A DNA stretch of 64,000 nucleotides from Anolis sagrei (Eukaryota; Chordata; Lepidosauria; Squamata; Anolidae), in the NCBI RefSeq assembly GCF_037176765.1, contig NC_090023.1, forward strand, positions 154,917,663-154,981,662, written 5' to 3'. The position numbers and the translations under genes are program-made. Of the stretch, positions 12,001-22,010 are shown piece after piece. Under the pieces are notes generated by a model that ran no database searches, was not told the origin of the DNA, and saw only the letters and a list, made by a program, of their open reading frames with translations. The stretch's first letter is position 1. Each line of letters starts with the position of its first letter.

Positions 12001-13294
12001 TTATATTATTGATACCAAACAGGAAGCACCTTGTTAAAAGCTACAAAATTCAGTTTCCCAGAACAGATTGGCAACTTCTTGGTAGCTCACAGAAAATGTG
12101 AGACCTGTGAGCTAAATGTGGTGCTCTCTTGGCAACCCCAGGGTCTCCCAATGCTTAAAAAGAATATACAGCGCAACAGAAAATATTTTTTTGGTATATT
12201 AGTTTGGGACACTGATTCAGAAAATGGTATTGGATAGACTGCATCAGCTGGGTGATGTAAATGACATACAGTCTGTATCTCAAAAACTAGAGCTGATAGG
12301 GGACAACTGGTGCCATGTTTGGAACCAGCAGGCCAAATGTGTGTTGCCCAATGGTAACGGTGATTCTCAAACAATGTTTTGTTATCATCCCCACCTCCAA
12401 AAAATGCCGTGACCACATCAGGAACTAGCCACATCCATGCTATTTGTAGCCACAGCTATGAAGTGGTTTGCAAACCTCTGAACTCAGTTTTGCATCTCTT
12501 CCTTCTCCATGGTGGATATATTTCAGAATCAATATATTGCTACAGAGCATTTTTCAAAGAGACACTGATATCTTTATTCCATTTTTATCTATTGCAAACT
12601 AACAGTCATATCAGTCTTCTCAAGCTGACCACTTACTCAAGTTCTGTTTTTCGAATTGCTTTTATTTTTTGCTGTTACTATATTTTCTAAAATTAAAATG
12701 CATATAGGCAAGCTACAGATGACTAAAAATGAAATTAATTGACAAAGGTTATCTAAATGGAATTTTACAATAAAATGGAATTAATGAGCTCGAAGATGTT
12801 CGAGCATAACAAAAAGCCAGAATTCTATGAAGTACAACCAGGTTTACTATCACGTAAACACCTAAACAAAGACTGATCATCCCTCCTGACATAGAAACTC
12901 CCACTTTTTTGTTTCAGTTGCAGCATATCCAGTTGGCCAAATTGTTGGCAATAAAGTCTTTGCATCCAGTGGCTATGAAGGCAACTTTGATGATCTGAAG
13001 CAGAGGTGTCAGGAAGCAGGCGGCCAGCTGGCTTCCCCAAGGAATGCTGCTGAAAATACAGCAGTCCAACAAATTGCTAATCTATATAAAATGCCAGCAT
13101 TTCTTGGGATAACCGACATTCAAACAGAGGGGACATTTAAATACTTGAACAGTGAGACCATTGTTTATTCCAACTGGTATCCACGAGAACCCAGTAATGG
13201 TTATAATAGAGAGGATTGTGCTGAAATCCATTTGGATGGCAAATGGAATGACAGATATTGTATGGATAAGAACCTAATCATCTGTGAATTTTAG
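5813..13294 (+). CDS. SFTPD-like: Collectin unit 1, surfactant protein D-like (five coding exons)
   Basis: The predicted product is a secreted, Ca-dependent pattern-recognition lectin of 290 aa, built from exons 5813-6008, 8857-8955, 10004-10120, 10690-10773 and 12918-13294. All introns are phase 1 and GT-AG. The order is signal peptide (about residues 1-17); a Cys-bearing N-terminus ending ACSLVVC; 31 uninterrupted Gly-X-Y triplets starting GLPGRDGRDG; a coiled-coil neck ([15 protein letters not shown]); and a CRD with four Cys and WND. The N-terminal Cys pair, GLPGRDGRDG, the neck and AGGQLASPR all point to SP-D rather than SP-A or MBL. The collagen arm is shorter than human SP-D (about 59 triplets). 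The CRD reads EPS where mannose-type lectins have EPN, so sugar specificity may be altered. The ATG is the only one after the acceptor at 5797. A polyadenylation signal lies at 13366. Confidence 0.9.
6284..6627. mobile_element. hAT MITE with CAGGGGTCC ends, copy 1
   Basis: The 344-bp element begins CAGGGGTCCAAACT and ends GTTTGAGGACCCCTG. It is flanked by perfect 8-bp duplications ATCTAGGG (6276-6283 and 6628-6635). Unit 3 has the unoccupied site at 63984-63991. An 8-bp TSD and CAGRG-type ends mark the hAT superfamily; the ends resemble the OposCharlie1-type elements of tetrapods. An ACA-repeat lies inside and there is no transposase. Confidence 0.88.
7028..7385. mobile_element. hAT MITE with CAGGGGTCC ends, copy 2
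   Basis: This is the same family as 6284-6627 and in the same orientation, 358 bp long. The perfect 8-bp duplication is GTTTAGCC (7020-7027 and 7386-7393). It lies in the intron between exons 2 and 3 of unit 1. Confidence 0.88.
7540..7920. repeat. Polypurine (GA-rich) tract
   Basis: About 380 bp is almost pure A and G on the + strand, with only scattered pyrimidines. The long open frames on both strands are composition artefacts rich in Arg/Lys/Glu or Phe/Leu/Ser. It lies in the intron before unit 1 exon 3. Confidence 0.85.
8106..8412 (-). mobile_element. L2/CR1-group LINE, 3' fragment
   Basis: On the minus strand the segment encodes a C-terminal stretch reading LWNALPVETR followed by FRKACKTFLFQQAF, then a 3' tail ending in a TAAA tandem (seen as TTTA on +). 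This is the usual end of L2/CR1-group LINEs in reptiles and is severely 5'-truncated. Confidence 0.65.
8477..8603. mobile_element. hAT-like MITE with CAGGCATGGGC ends
   Basis: Inverted ends CAGGCATGGGCAAACTT and AAGTTTGTCCATGCCTG enclose 127 bp that also has internal inverted symmetry (TTTTGGACTTCAA and its complement). The flanks match at 6 of 8 bases (ATGTAAAT and CTGTAGAT), fitting a decayed 8-bp TSD. Confidence 0.7.
8857..8955 (+). CDS. SFTPD-like: Unit 1 exon 3: collagen, 11 Gly-X-Y
   Basis: This 99-bp, phase 1-1 exon lies between ATCAAACACCAG and GTAAGA. It encodes eleven triplets, from GLQGPKGILGPP to GDVGNM. Neither the exon nor its flanking intron is alignable with unit 2 exon 3. 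Confidence 0.88.
8956..10003. other. Intron 3 of unit 1, no recognised element
   Basis: About 1 kb lies between two collagen exons. It has no splice-flanked Gly-X-Y exon, no inverted-repeat element and no LINE that I can see. The frames at 9260-9726 lack known motifs. Only the last 40 bp before exon 4 align with unit 2. Confidence 0.4.
10004..10120 (+). CDS. SFTPD-like: Unit 1 exon 4: collagen, 13 Gly-X-Y
   Basis: This 117-bp, phase 1-1 exon follows the acceptor CTTACACAG and precedes the donor GTAAGA. It encodes thirteen triplets from GLQGATGPQ to GDSGLS. A 117-bp collagen exon is the standard module in SP-D and related collectins. It is nearly identical to 38385-38501 in unit 2. Confidence 0.92.
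10690..10773 (+). CDS. SFTPD-like: Unit 1 exon 5: neck coiled coil
   Basis: This 84-bp exon encodes EVNLLKNQVIALEGQ and [13 protein letters not shown] with hydrophobic heptad positions, the trimerising neck of collectins. The acceptor is CTTCCTCAG and the donor GTAAAG. Confidence 0.9.
10774..12917. other. Intron 5 of unit 1, ancestral state
   Basis: No gene is seen. This 2.1-kb intron is collinear with the much longer intron 5 of unit 2 (39132-43649). It holds the empty sites for four unit 2 insertions: the TA-flanked element (10872), the hAT MITE (11812), an L2/CR1 tail (about 12258) and the solo LTR (12376). A short TA run lies near 11982. Confidence 0.65.
12918..13294 (+). CDS. SFTPD-like: Unit 1 exon 6: C-type lectin domain and stop
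   Basis: The CRD starts near VGNKVFASSGYEG. It has four Cys (RCQ, EDC, RYC, IIC), the EGTFKY and YSNW core motifs, REPSNGYNREDC and GKWNDRYC, and ends ICEF. The Ca site 2 ligands Glu, Glu, Asn and Asp are kept, but the usual Asn of EPN is Ser. Confidence 0.92.
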
Positions 13295-13365
13295 GCCATT
13301 GATCTTAATATGTCCAATCTATTTACAATTGACCCATACATGTTAATTTTATTAGTAGGAATCAA

Positions 13366-13371
13366 AATAAA
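13366..13371 (+). promoter_or_regulatory. Polyadenylation signal, unit 1
   Basis: AATAAA lies 72 bp past the stop, and an equivalent is kept 54 bp past the stop of unit 2 (44080). No other AATAAA lies between the stop and this one. Confidence 0.65.
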
Positions 13372-13730
13372 ATAATTACCATATCATTTATCTTCACACA
13401 ATTTCAGTGAGGTAGGATGTTGGCATGTGTACATGTTTGATGTAGACATTGAGGACTAACAACAGTAGCAGTACTCATCTATGCACAAATCTGGAAAAAT
13501 GAAATGGATAAGCTAACCAAAATGGAAAATTGAGTAATTAAAACATTTGAGCTTTCAGAAATGGATAAGCTAACCATGTTGATGAGAAGAAAAACAATGA
13601 AAGGCTTTATATAAGACTGGGAACTTTAAATCAATTTTTAGTATGAGAACAGAGAAAAAATGCTTGCAAACACATTTTTTAAAAAAACAATTAAAATTAA
13701 ACAATTAAAAAGTTACTATAACAATCTGGA

Positions 13731-14464
13731 ATGTTAAGTATCACCAGACTACTGCAATGTGCTCTACATGGGGCTGCCATTGAAGACTGTTTGGAAGCTT
13801 CAAGTAGTCGAATGGGCAGCAGCCAGATTGCTCCCTGGAGTGAAGTACAGGGAGTGCACAACACCCCTGCTACGGCCGCTCCACTGGCTGCCAGTCTGCT
13901 ACCAAGGACAATTCAAAGTGCTGGCTTTAGTCTATAAAGTCCTAAACAGTTCTGGCCCAGCTTACCTGTTCGAACATATTTCCCTCTATGAACAACCTCA
14001 GAAGTCAAGATTTTCTGAAAAGAACCTGCTCTCAGTCCCACCTCCTTCACAGGTGCAGCTGGTGGGGATGAAAGATAGGGCCTTCTCAGTGGTGGCCCCT
14101 CAGCTATGGAACTCCCTCCCTAGTGAAATCAGATCAACCCTCCCTCCTGACCTTTCGAAAGAAACTAAAAACTTGGCTATTGACCAAGCTTTTGTAGAAC
14201 ATTTAGTGCATTAGCCAGCTATGAAGTAACTGTAACACAATTTGAATGGCTCCTGGATTATGACCAAAATTTGTGTGGTTTTAATAGTTGATTTTAATGA
14301 ATAGAAATGCTTTGATTTTTAATTTAATTATTTTAATGTATATGTTTACTGTATTTATATGCTTATGTTTGTATGGCATTGAATTTTGACAATTTGGAAG
14401 CCGCTCTGAATCCCCTTTGGAGGTGACCAAGAGCAGCATAAAATCATAGTCAATAAATAAATAA
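13731..14464 (+). mobile_element. L2/CR1-group LINE, 5'-truncated
   Basis: Frame 13759-14214 encodes GLPLKTVWKLQVV, LHWLPVCYQGQFKVL, RAFSVVAPQLWNSLP and a final helix, the conserved tail of L2/CR1-group polyproteins. About 250 bp of 3'UTR ends in AATAAATAAATAAA. The frame past APQLWNSLPSEIR departs from the consensus, so the copy is decayed. It lies 440 bp past the unit 1 stop and is absent from the paralogous site near 53826. Confidence 0.8.
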
Positions 14465-14719
14465 AGTAACAGTGGAAATTTAACTCAATCATACCTGAAC
14501 CCTCCTAGACAGTGTGAAGTTGCCTTTAAAAATTGTTAGTGTGCAAGTTAGTTAAATGAATGTGAACATTCAATGGTATGCTTGCATAAATTTCATGAAA
14601 TGTCTATATATTTCATAAAGTATGTTTCTGTATGATATATCTGTTATGTTTTCAAAATAAATATATATACACAATCCAAAATCATTATAACACATTCCCA
14701 TTTTTTTACTCTTGAGAAA

Positions 14720-15312
14720 TTGCAAGGCATAGTTACCATGAGCTCCTGTAGAAAGCTTCATCTTCTACAGCTTGGCCAGGGAGAAAAGGCCCCACAGCTT
14801 GGCCGGGGAGAAAGGTCCCGTAACTTGGCTGGGGATATACAGCCTTACAGCTTCTTTGCTGAGGAAACCCAGTCTCACAGCACTTCAGCCAGCCATCGCT
14901 GAAACCTGAACTCATTTTCCCTTGGAAGTCTACAAAGCTCTGCTTGGTAAGGGTCACTCGCGGAAGCCAGAAAGAGTTGGTACCGGGTGCAGGGGCTCCA
15001 CGCCAACAGAGGCAAAGACAGACTGCCCAGATTAGAAGATAAGGATTTCCCTATTAGCTAAAATACAGTTTATGAAGATAGTGCCTGTTCCCTGTGGACA
15101 AGATTGAGAGAGAGCCAATAGACTGTTAAGAAAGCCTTAAAGTACCTGTTTGCTTTCATTAATAAAGAACTTTGTTGAACCTTTAAGCAATCTAAAACTC
15201 TGTTTTAAGGAAATCCAAGGGCCTTTAATCTGAGGCAGCCTCGGTGTCCCGTTAGGCACATGGAATTGATGTCCTGTCTACAGTCTTATGCACAGGCCCA
15301 GTGAGCGACAGC
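14720..15312 (+). mobile_element. Possible solo LTR
   Basis: A roughly 33-bp motif with ACAGCTTGGC is repeated three times at the left end. It is followed by a GC-richer section, then ATTAATAAAGAAC, and an end near GAGCGACAGCACA. This layout resembles the U3-R-U5 order of an LTR. Family and exact edges are uncertain; it is a fossil. Confidence 0.3.
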
Positions 15313-15418
15313 ACAGCAGCTCATCCCATTATCAGCAGTAAAAATACAGCAATAACAAAGCAAATTACTAAGAAGTTGCCACACTTTTATGACACCTAGA
15401 TTCTCCTGCTTGAATCAT

Positions 15419-15500
15419 TTTTTTTATTTTATTATTTATTTGTTTATTATTTATTCAATTTATACCCCAGCTTTCTCCTGGGATGGGATCCAAGGTGCCT
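15419..15500 (-). mobile_element. LINE 3' tail fragment
   Basis: A TTTATT-rich tract is followed by ATTTATACCCCAGCTTTCTCC, a 3' terminus seen in reverse complement in reptile L2/CR1-group LINEs. Only the extreme 3' end is present. Confidence 0.45.
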
Positions 15501-15753
15501 AGTGGTAAAGGTGGACCTGTTTTGGCATCTCAAACTTTATGCTTGAGTGTTGAGGGAAATATAGCTCTTTTTCCTCTACTTCACAGCATATGCTTATTTT
15601 ACTAACTGGAATAATGACAGAGAGTGCCACCTATTTTCTAGAACTCCATTTGACACAAGCAGCATTGGCCAAAGATAAGCTCTCTCCGGGTCCTTTCCTA
15701 TACGTTGCTTCATAAATGAATGAATGATAATCTCAATTCAGTGAATCAATGTA

Positions 15754-15800
15754 TCCCAAAGCTATGAGATGAATAAATTTCTAATCTCATAGCTTTGGGA
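15754..15800. repeat. Perfect 17-bp hairpin
   Basis: The arms TCCCAAAGCTATGAGAT (15754-15770) and its exact reverse complement (15784-15800) enclose a 13-nt A/T-rich loop. Confidence 0.85.
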
Positions 15801-15809
15801 GATTTAGGA

Positions 15810-16250
15810 TGGTGATGGTGATTTTGTATGCAATAATAGCTGCATGGCTTGCCCAGGTCAGGTTTTACAATGTATTGTCATGTAATATAGCTGAGTCATG
15901 CACTGCTAATAGGCTTCTATTGGAAATGCTGAGTCATGCATTAACTGTATATAGGACATCATTTGAGGAATGTGTTCTGGCCTGGTCCAAATGAGTAGTA
16001 ATGATGCAATCCTGGATTTGAGTTAAGTCAATGAGTTGAGAACCAATCAGAGATTGCTATGTGTAAATGTACAGAATTGTACATAAGGAAGTCATGTACA
16101 GTGTATTCTCTCTTCTTGTGCTGTGATGCTGTTTGCCGAAGGCTCTGTGTAATTTATTAAAGGGACCTGTCTGCTAAGACAAGATATAACCGTGTGCTGT
16201 GGTAAGTGAGGATCTAGCGATTCCTCAAGAGGTATTCTTTCTAGATATCT
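15810..16250 (+). mobile_element. Possible LTR-derived sequence
   Basis: It contains a duplicated GCTGAGTCATGCA motif, a promoter-like section and ATTAAAGGGACC, followed by a U5-like stretch. The organisation suggests an LTR fossil, but neither edges nor family can be fixed by eye. Confidence 0.25.
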
Positions 16251-16615
16251 CTAGATCTCCAGTGTGATTCTATGAACAACTCTCAGCAGAAATTGCCCCT
16301 AGTGTGACTCTGCAGAGCCTAGAGCTTCCTAGAGAAAGCATTTTATTCAAATCCATGAATAATCAAATGGAGGGCTGACTATACTAGGCTTCCAAAATGG
16401 AAAAGATTTGCAAAGATTCATACTGGCAAAGGCTGCAACTTCAATCAGGCCATGTCTCTTTTTCTGCAGTATAAAATTGCTTGTCTTCCCTTCCTTCAGA
16501 CAATTCCAAAAAATAATGTGTACTCTCAAAAGCGACTTAAACCTTATGGTTTCATATTTCTACTGGATTTTCATCATTTTTGTATCATCTTAAACTACCA
16601 CAGGGTAAACTCTTA

Positions 16616-16857
16616 TCGTACTGTTTGTATAATGGGCTCTTCGTATCCACTGGAGTTTGGTTCCAGAATAATCCTTGGATACCAAAATCAATTGATGCTT
16701 TAAGTGCCATTGTATATAATGGCATAGTAAAATTTTGTCTGTTATACAAAATGACAAAATTAACATTTGCTTTTTGGATTTTTTGGATTTTCTTTTGGAT
16801 ACATTTAAACCATGGGTAGTTGAACCCATGAATACTGTGGATATGGAAGACCAACTG
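16616..16857 (-). mobile_element. Tigger-like (TcMar) MITE
   Basis: On the minus strand it begins near CAGTTGGTCTTCCATATCCAC, the style of Tigger/MER-type mariner MITEs. The far end has GCTCTTCGTATCCACTGG as the inverted partner. About 240 bp with no coding capacity. Confidence 0.5.
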
Positions 16858-17695
16858 TATTGGAATATAGTGTGCAATTCTGCATTTTGCAAAGTTTTAT
16901 CAGATATATTGTGAAAAAGAATATCAGGTGGTGGGAATTTTTCCCTTATGAAAGTTGCAGTTTCTGTAAAAAAAAAAGTATAAATGTTTACTGCCAGTTT
17001 TCCAAACTCTTGGGCAGTTCTCAAAAAGCGTGTCATTTCCCTTGTGTTGGAATCATCAACAAAAAATTACCACAAAGTTGTATGAAGTTCTGACATTTAG
17101 CTTTTCCTCCTTCATGATTCCTTGAGAGTTGGGGAACTTCAAATTTGAATCACACTGGAAAATTGGCACATTTTCATTCTATCCCCAGAATGAAACCATA
17201 CAGAATTGAGAAGTCAGATGAAGCTCTTAGTCCAAGAGGTAATCAGAATAGTTCTAGTGTGTGTGTGTGAGAGAGAGTAAGTGTGAGTACATTCAAGGCA
17301 CTTATCAACTTACAACAACCTCACAAATTTTATATGGTTTGTTAGGCAAGGAATAATCAGAAGTAGTTTTGCCAGTTTTTGCCAGGTTGTTCTTCTAAAA
17401 TGTATCCTACAACTCCTAATATTTGTTGGTGGTCTCCAATCCAAAATTAACAATGACTGGCCTAGAATGTGGTACCTTTTGGGTATTTACTATCCACATT
17501 CTGCTGTGTTCTATGATGCCAGTAAAGAAGAACATACAGTAGAAAAACTGTGCAGGAAGATTCTGAGATGTATAGTTCAAAATACGTTTTCTAAAGTTCA
17601 CCAGAATAACACTTATCTATCTTTGAGATAACATTTTGTTGCACCCCAGAGTAGGAACAAGACCCTCTAATCATTAATTACACCACAGCGTGGAT

Positions 17696-17900
17696 AATTT
17701 TATTTATTATTATTAGACTGACTCTAAATGGCTGATGCTGCCCGTTGGGGCTTTCTGATGCTGAGAACTACATTCTGGGAAATGTAGTTTAGGGCAGGGC
17801 CTTTTGCATTCTCTGCCACAGGGGGTCTTGCCTTCCCAAACTACATTTCTAAGAAGGCTATGTTCTCAGTTTCCTACCCAAGTTTGCTAGTCCCTCCCCC
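17696..17900. mobile_element. Inverted-repeat MITE-like sequence
   Basis: GAGAACTACATTCTGGGAAATGTAGTTT near 17763 is mirrored by AAACTACATTTCT and TATGTTCTC near 17838-17870. No clean ends or target duplication could be set. Confidence 0.35.
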
Positions 17901-18159
17901 TTTGTGTCAAAGAAAAATGATTGGTTTTTGAAACACTTTATGTTTTCTTGGCTTTATCAAAGTTGCTTAATGTTTATACCGAAAATTAAACTGACCTTGG
18001 GAGATATCCTAATGTTACAGAATTTTAACAAAAATGATTGGTGAGTGTTTCAATTTCTGAATTCCCTCCTCCACACCTTCCCTGCATGTTTCTAATATCA
18101 ATTTGTTTGCACACATTTAACAAATTTGATCCGAAAGCAAATTAAAAATGAACATTTGC

Positions 18160-18715
18160 ACACACCTAGTATCTATATATCATCTATATATCATCTTATA
18201 TCTTTGGTCCACTTTTTTCAATTTTATTGATAGAAACCTATTTTGCATAAACTAACAGTAATACAGATGATTTATTTCTAATCAAAGAACTCTATTCTTG
18301 CAGCAGCTAGAATAAGAGTTGGTATTTCTGGCTGATCTTTTCCCCACAGATTAAGGAGTAACATCATTGTTGCTTAATTTATATTCTGAATAATATAATT
18401 CGAACATTGTCTGGAGCAGAATGTTTTCCATCCTTAGTTGTGTCAAAGAAAGTGTCTATTATAAGTGTCTATCTTGATGATATCAGTGACTTCAAGAGTT
18501 GAACATCAAAAGAGAAATGGTGGTACTGATGGGAAACATTGCTTGCTATTCCATTGTAAACTGCAAAGTATTTTAGACCAATTCAGCTCTTCAGAGTTAT
18601 TGTGAGAACAACTCCAGATATTTGTGGGAATGTCAGGATTGAAAAGTGTTAATAAAGCTGAGTGATGACTTTCTGGGTTATTGGATTAACCATTCTCTTT
18701 CCATTCCCTTTATAT
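18160..18715. repeat. Duplicated 5' flank, unit 2 copy (first block)
   Basis: This block is the paralog of about 30-548. It begins around the text ACACCTAGTATC and carries a small local tandem (ATCTATATATC). It marks the left side of duplication unit 2. Confidence 0.7.
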
Positions 18716-18722
18716 TGAGAGT

Positions 18723-19457
18723 TAGGGCCCTTCCATACAACCCTATATCACAGAATATCAAGGCAAAAAATCCCACAATATCTGCTTTGAACTGTGTTAT
18801 CTGAGGCCGGATCAGGGCAGTACTTTATTTTCAGAAGCATCCGTGTTAAAATAATGCAGATGTTTTTGGGGACCTGTCCATACCCACTGCACTTTCTGGG
18901 GTGGGTTGTTCAGACATTCTCTTGGGACTAGGCCAAGAGAACATCTGGAGGCCCTACCCACCTCCCCCCAAGCCCCCAAACCCCTTAGAAAAGTTTAAAA
19001 AAAACCTTATCAGGCCTGCAGTATTCCCTCAGAGCAGCTGTCCTGCTGCGTACAAATGATGCACTAGGAGAGGGGAGAGCAGGGAATACTGCGGGCCTGA
19101 TAAGATTTTTTTTTTTTACTTTTCTAAAGGGTCTGGGGGCTTGGGGGAGGCGTGGGCATTCCCATAGTTTACCGAGCTTATTTAGCCCTGAAAACTGTGG
19201 GAATGGTATCTGTAGTCCAGACACCGGAAATAGTGCATTTATCCCGCACCTTCCAAGAAGACGCAGAATAAATCCATGATCAAATTAATTTGCTACAAAC
19301 CAGGTTTGTAGTAAATTAATTCGGGACTGTCCAGAACGTTGTCTGGACAGCCCCTCCTTTAATGTGGGAGTTTCTGCAATAAAGGCTCTGTCTGGACTTG
19401 GATAGTTTGAGATTTTCTGCCTTGATATTCTGGGATATAGGGCTGTGTGGGCCCTTA
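18723..19457. mobile_element. hAT-type MITE carrying a second palindromic element
   Basis: The outer ends are inverted: TAGGGCCCTTCCATACA with CCTATATCACAGAATATC at the left, and the complement of AAGGGCCCACACAGCCC at the right. Between about 18800 and 19400 sits unrelated sequence with its own long inverted repeat, so the outer element appears to have been entered by another. No matching 8-bp duplication was found. Confidence 0.55.
18963..19149. repeat. Inverted repeat with about 67-bp arms
   Basis: The left arm 18963-19029 and right arm 19081-19149 pair along CCCAAGCCCCCA, the A/T run, CTTATCAGGCC and GTATTCCCT, with few mismatches and a 50-nt centre. Smaller hairpins follow at 19283-19321 and 19328-19352. 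Confidence 0.7.
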
Positions 19458-19681
19458 GATAAATGATTAGATAGGCATAATATTTTAGCAAACTAGCTAT
19501 CTGCTACAAAACAAACAGCCCTTGCCTCATTCTTTGTTTATAGGTGGAGCAGAAATGGAAACAAAGTTGTATGTTTATGCAAATATATAGTATAAGCTAC
19601 AGACCTAGTCATAAAAAAGGTATAATAAACCAAATGTGATGCACAAGGTCAGCTTCAATTTGAGAAAATAACACATTATTT

Positions 19682-20927
19682 TATTATTATTATTTTTAAA
19701 TAGTTTTTATTGATTTCCGTTATAAAGAGACAACATTGGACCATACATACAATAAATACATTCCCCACAGACTTACAGATTTTGCAGACAGCATTACTAA
19801 TTTCCCTACTGTTTTATATGATTACTACATTAGTTGATTAGGTACTTTCTCTCATATCTCTAAAGTTCCTGCATACTCTAGTCTTTCTGTTTATAGTTAC
19901 CTTTATTACGTTGTGTCCCAGTCTGCCTTAATTTCCCCCCTCCCTCCCTCCCTCTATGCCACACATCCTGGCATGTCTATTCATACACGCACATTTACCT
20001 ACATAGTTTACATAAATACAAAAAATATCTAAACACCTACATACATTAAAAACATTTACATTCCTCATGACTTCCAGGATCTTCAAACGAACATTTGCTT
20101 AGTTTCTTGTTCTGCTTGTTATTATTTTAGTAGTCTGTTAATTTATACTCACTTTTGGGATTATTCTTTCCTTTGTATTTTACCAATACTTTATATTATT
20201 TTTCTTTAGGAAGGTTATGAATTTTTCCCAGTCGGTGTTGTCCTTTGTCAGTTCATTTTTTCTTAGTTTCTGTGTTAATAGGTCCATGTTCATAATATCC
20301 ATGGCCTTACCAATCCACTGATTAAAGCATGCTGTTTCCTTATTTTTCCATAACCGGGCCACGCTTATCCTTGCTGCAGTGGTGAGATAGAAGAGGATTT
20401 TTTCGTTGTTTTTGTTCAGGTTCATATTATTCATTACCAGCAGGAAATGTTCTGGTCTAAATTCTAAATCAATTTGTAATATCTCTTTAATTTTTTGGTG
20501 TACCTCATTCCAAATTTTTTTGACGGTCTTACACTCCCACCACATATGTCTAAATGTTCCTATTTTCTTTCTACACCTCCAGCATTTCTTATCACTCTGC
20601 CCCTTACTATGTTTTGCAATTTTTTCCAGGGTTTGGTACCACAAGTAGAACATTTTTACCCAGTTTTCTTTAATCTCAGTGGCATATGTGTATTTTAATT
20701 TTCTTCTCCATACCTCCTCCCACTCCGACATGGTGATTGTGCGTCCAATCATTTTGGCCCATTTAACCATAACCTCCTTTACTTGCTCCTCTTCCGTCGC
20801 CCATGCTATAAGTTGTTGGTATAGTCCTTTAATCGTTTTTACTCTGTTCTTAGTATTTTATCCCATGTTTTTTCCTTTGTTTCAAATCCTGTTCTTTTAT
20901 CTTCTTTGAAGTTTTCGTTAACCTGCC
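19682..20927 (-). mobile_element. L1 LINE, 5'-truncated
   Basis: The element is flanked by a perfect 15-bp duplication, AATAACACATTATTT (19667-19681 and 20928-20942). The poly-A side is on the left, seen as T/A-rich sequence. It encodes the C-terminus of L1 ORF2 on the minus strand and has about 490 bp of 3'UTR. Confidence 0.9.
20180..20770 (-). CDS. L1 ORF2 C-terminal fragment
   Basis: This 196-codon frame matches the last part of L1 ORF2: WEEVWRRKLKYTYA, then the CCHC-like knuckle CWRCRKKIGTFRHMWWEC and ILFYLTTAARISVARLWK. The endonuclease and most of the RT are missing through 5' truncation. Confidence 0.85.
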   Translation of the reverse strand: MVKWAKMIGRTITMSEWEEVWRRKLKYTYATEIKENWVKMFYLWYQTLEKIAKHSKGQSDKKCWRCRKKIGTFRHMWWECKTVKKIWNEVHQKIKEILQIDLEFRPEHFLLVMNNMNLNKNNEKILFYLTTAARISVARLWKNKETACFNQWIGKAMDIMNMDLLTQKLRKNELTKDNTDWEKFITFLKKNNIKYW

Positions 20928-20966
20928 AATAACACATTATTTAATAAGCTCCAAAATATAGCGATA

Positions 20967-21114
20967 TTGGCCTTTCCACATAGCCATATAACCCAGAATA
21001 TCAAGACAGATAATCCACAATATCTACTTTGAACTGGGTCATCTGTGTCCACGCTGCCATATAACCCTGTTCAAAGCAGATAATGTGGGATTTTATACAG
21101 CTGTGTGGAAGGGA
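20967..21114. mobile_element. hAT-type MITE, GGCCTTTCCACA family
   Basis: Inverted ends GGCCTTTCCACATAGCC and the complement of GCTGTGTGGAAGGGA enclose 148 bp with the paired internal motif GATAATCCACAATATC and GATAATGTGGGATTTT. It is the same family as the outer element at 18723-19457. Confidence 0.65.
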
Positions 21115-21235
21115 CATATGTAACACATTTTTTTCTGGGTTATAAATGTCATTTCCTAATTGGTTCTATTATACAAACATGGAAAAAGTTTATTAAACTG
21201 CAAAAACTTTGTTTTTGCCGGGCATCCTGCAGCAC

Positions 21236-21417
21236 ATCTATATAAGTAAAAATGTAACACTCCAGCAGGAAGGTAACGGTGCTCCATGCAGTCATGCTGG
21301 CCACTTGTCCTTGGAGGTGTCTATGGACAATGCCGGCTCTTTGGCTTAGAAATGGAGATGAGCATCCGAGAGTCGGACACAACTGGACTTAATGTCAGGG
21401 GGAAACCTTTACCTTTT
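21236..21417 (+). mobile_element. Sauria-type SINE, 3' half
   Basis: It matches the 3' part of the SINE at 36164-36497 (GGAAGGTAACG, TCCATGCAGTCATG, GAGTCGGACA, ending ACCTTTACCTTT). The tRNA-like head is absent. Confidence 0.75.
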
Positions 21418-22010
21418 AAATGTTCGTTTGTGGGATTAACATAACTCAAAAACCACTGGACAAATTGACACCAAATTTAGACAGCATGCACCTAACAACC
21501 CAATGTATGTTCTTTACTCAAAATTTTTCCATTTTGTCTTTTGGGAGTTGTAGTTGTTGGGATTTATATTCACCTACAATCAAAGAGCATTCTGAACTCC
21601 ACCAATTATGGAATTAAACCAAACGTGGTATACAGGACTCCCATGACCAACAGAAAACACTAAAAGGGTTTGGTGGGCATTGACCTTGAGTTTGAGAGTT
21701 GTAGTTCACCTACATCCATAGAGCACTGTGGATGCAAACAATGAAGGATCTGGGCCAAACTTGGCACAAATATTCCATTTGCCCAAATATGAACACAGAT
21801 GGAGTTTGAGGGAAATAGATCTTGACATTTGGGATTTGTAGCTACTGGGATTTATAGTTCACCTACAATCAAAGAGCATTCTGAACCCCACAAATGACAG
21901 AATTGGGGCAAACTTCCCACACAGAACCTCTATGACCAACTGAAAATACTTAAGGCCATCCAGGGCAAGAAAATGTAATCAAAGTCCTCCTGACAAAGAG
22001 CCATCCAGCC
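21418..22010. repeat. Unclassified repeat with internal about 290-bp periodicity
   Basis: The phrase GTTCACCTACAATCAAAGAG, preceded by GGGATTTATA, occurs near 21560 and 21850, with a related block near 21700. This is a dispersed-repeat style, possibly Helitron- or satellite-derived, but no ends or coding domain are visible. Confidence 0.45.
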
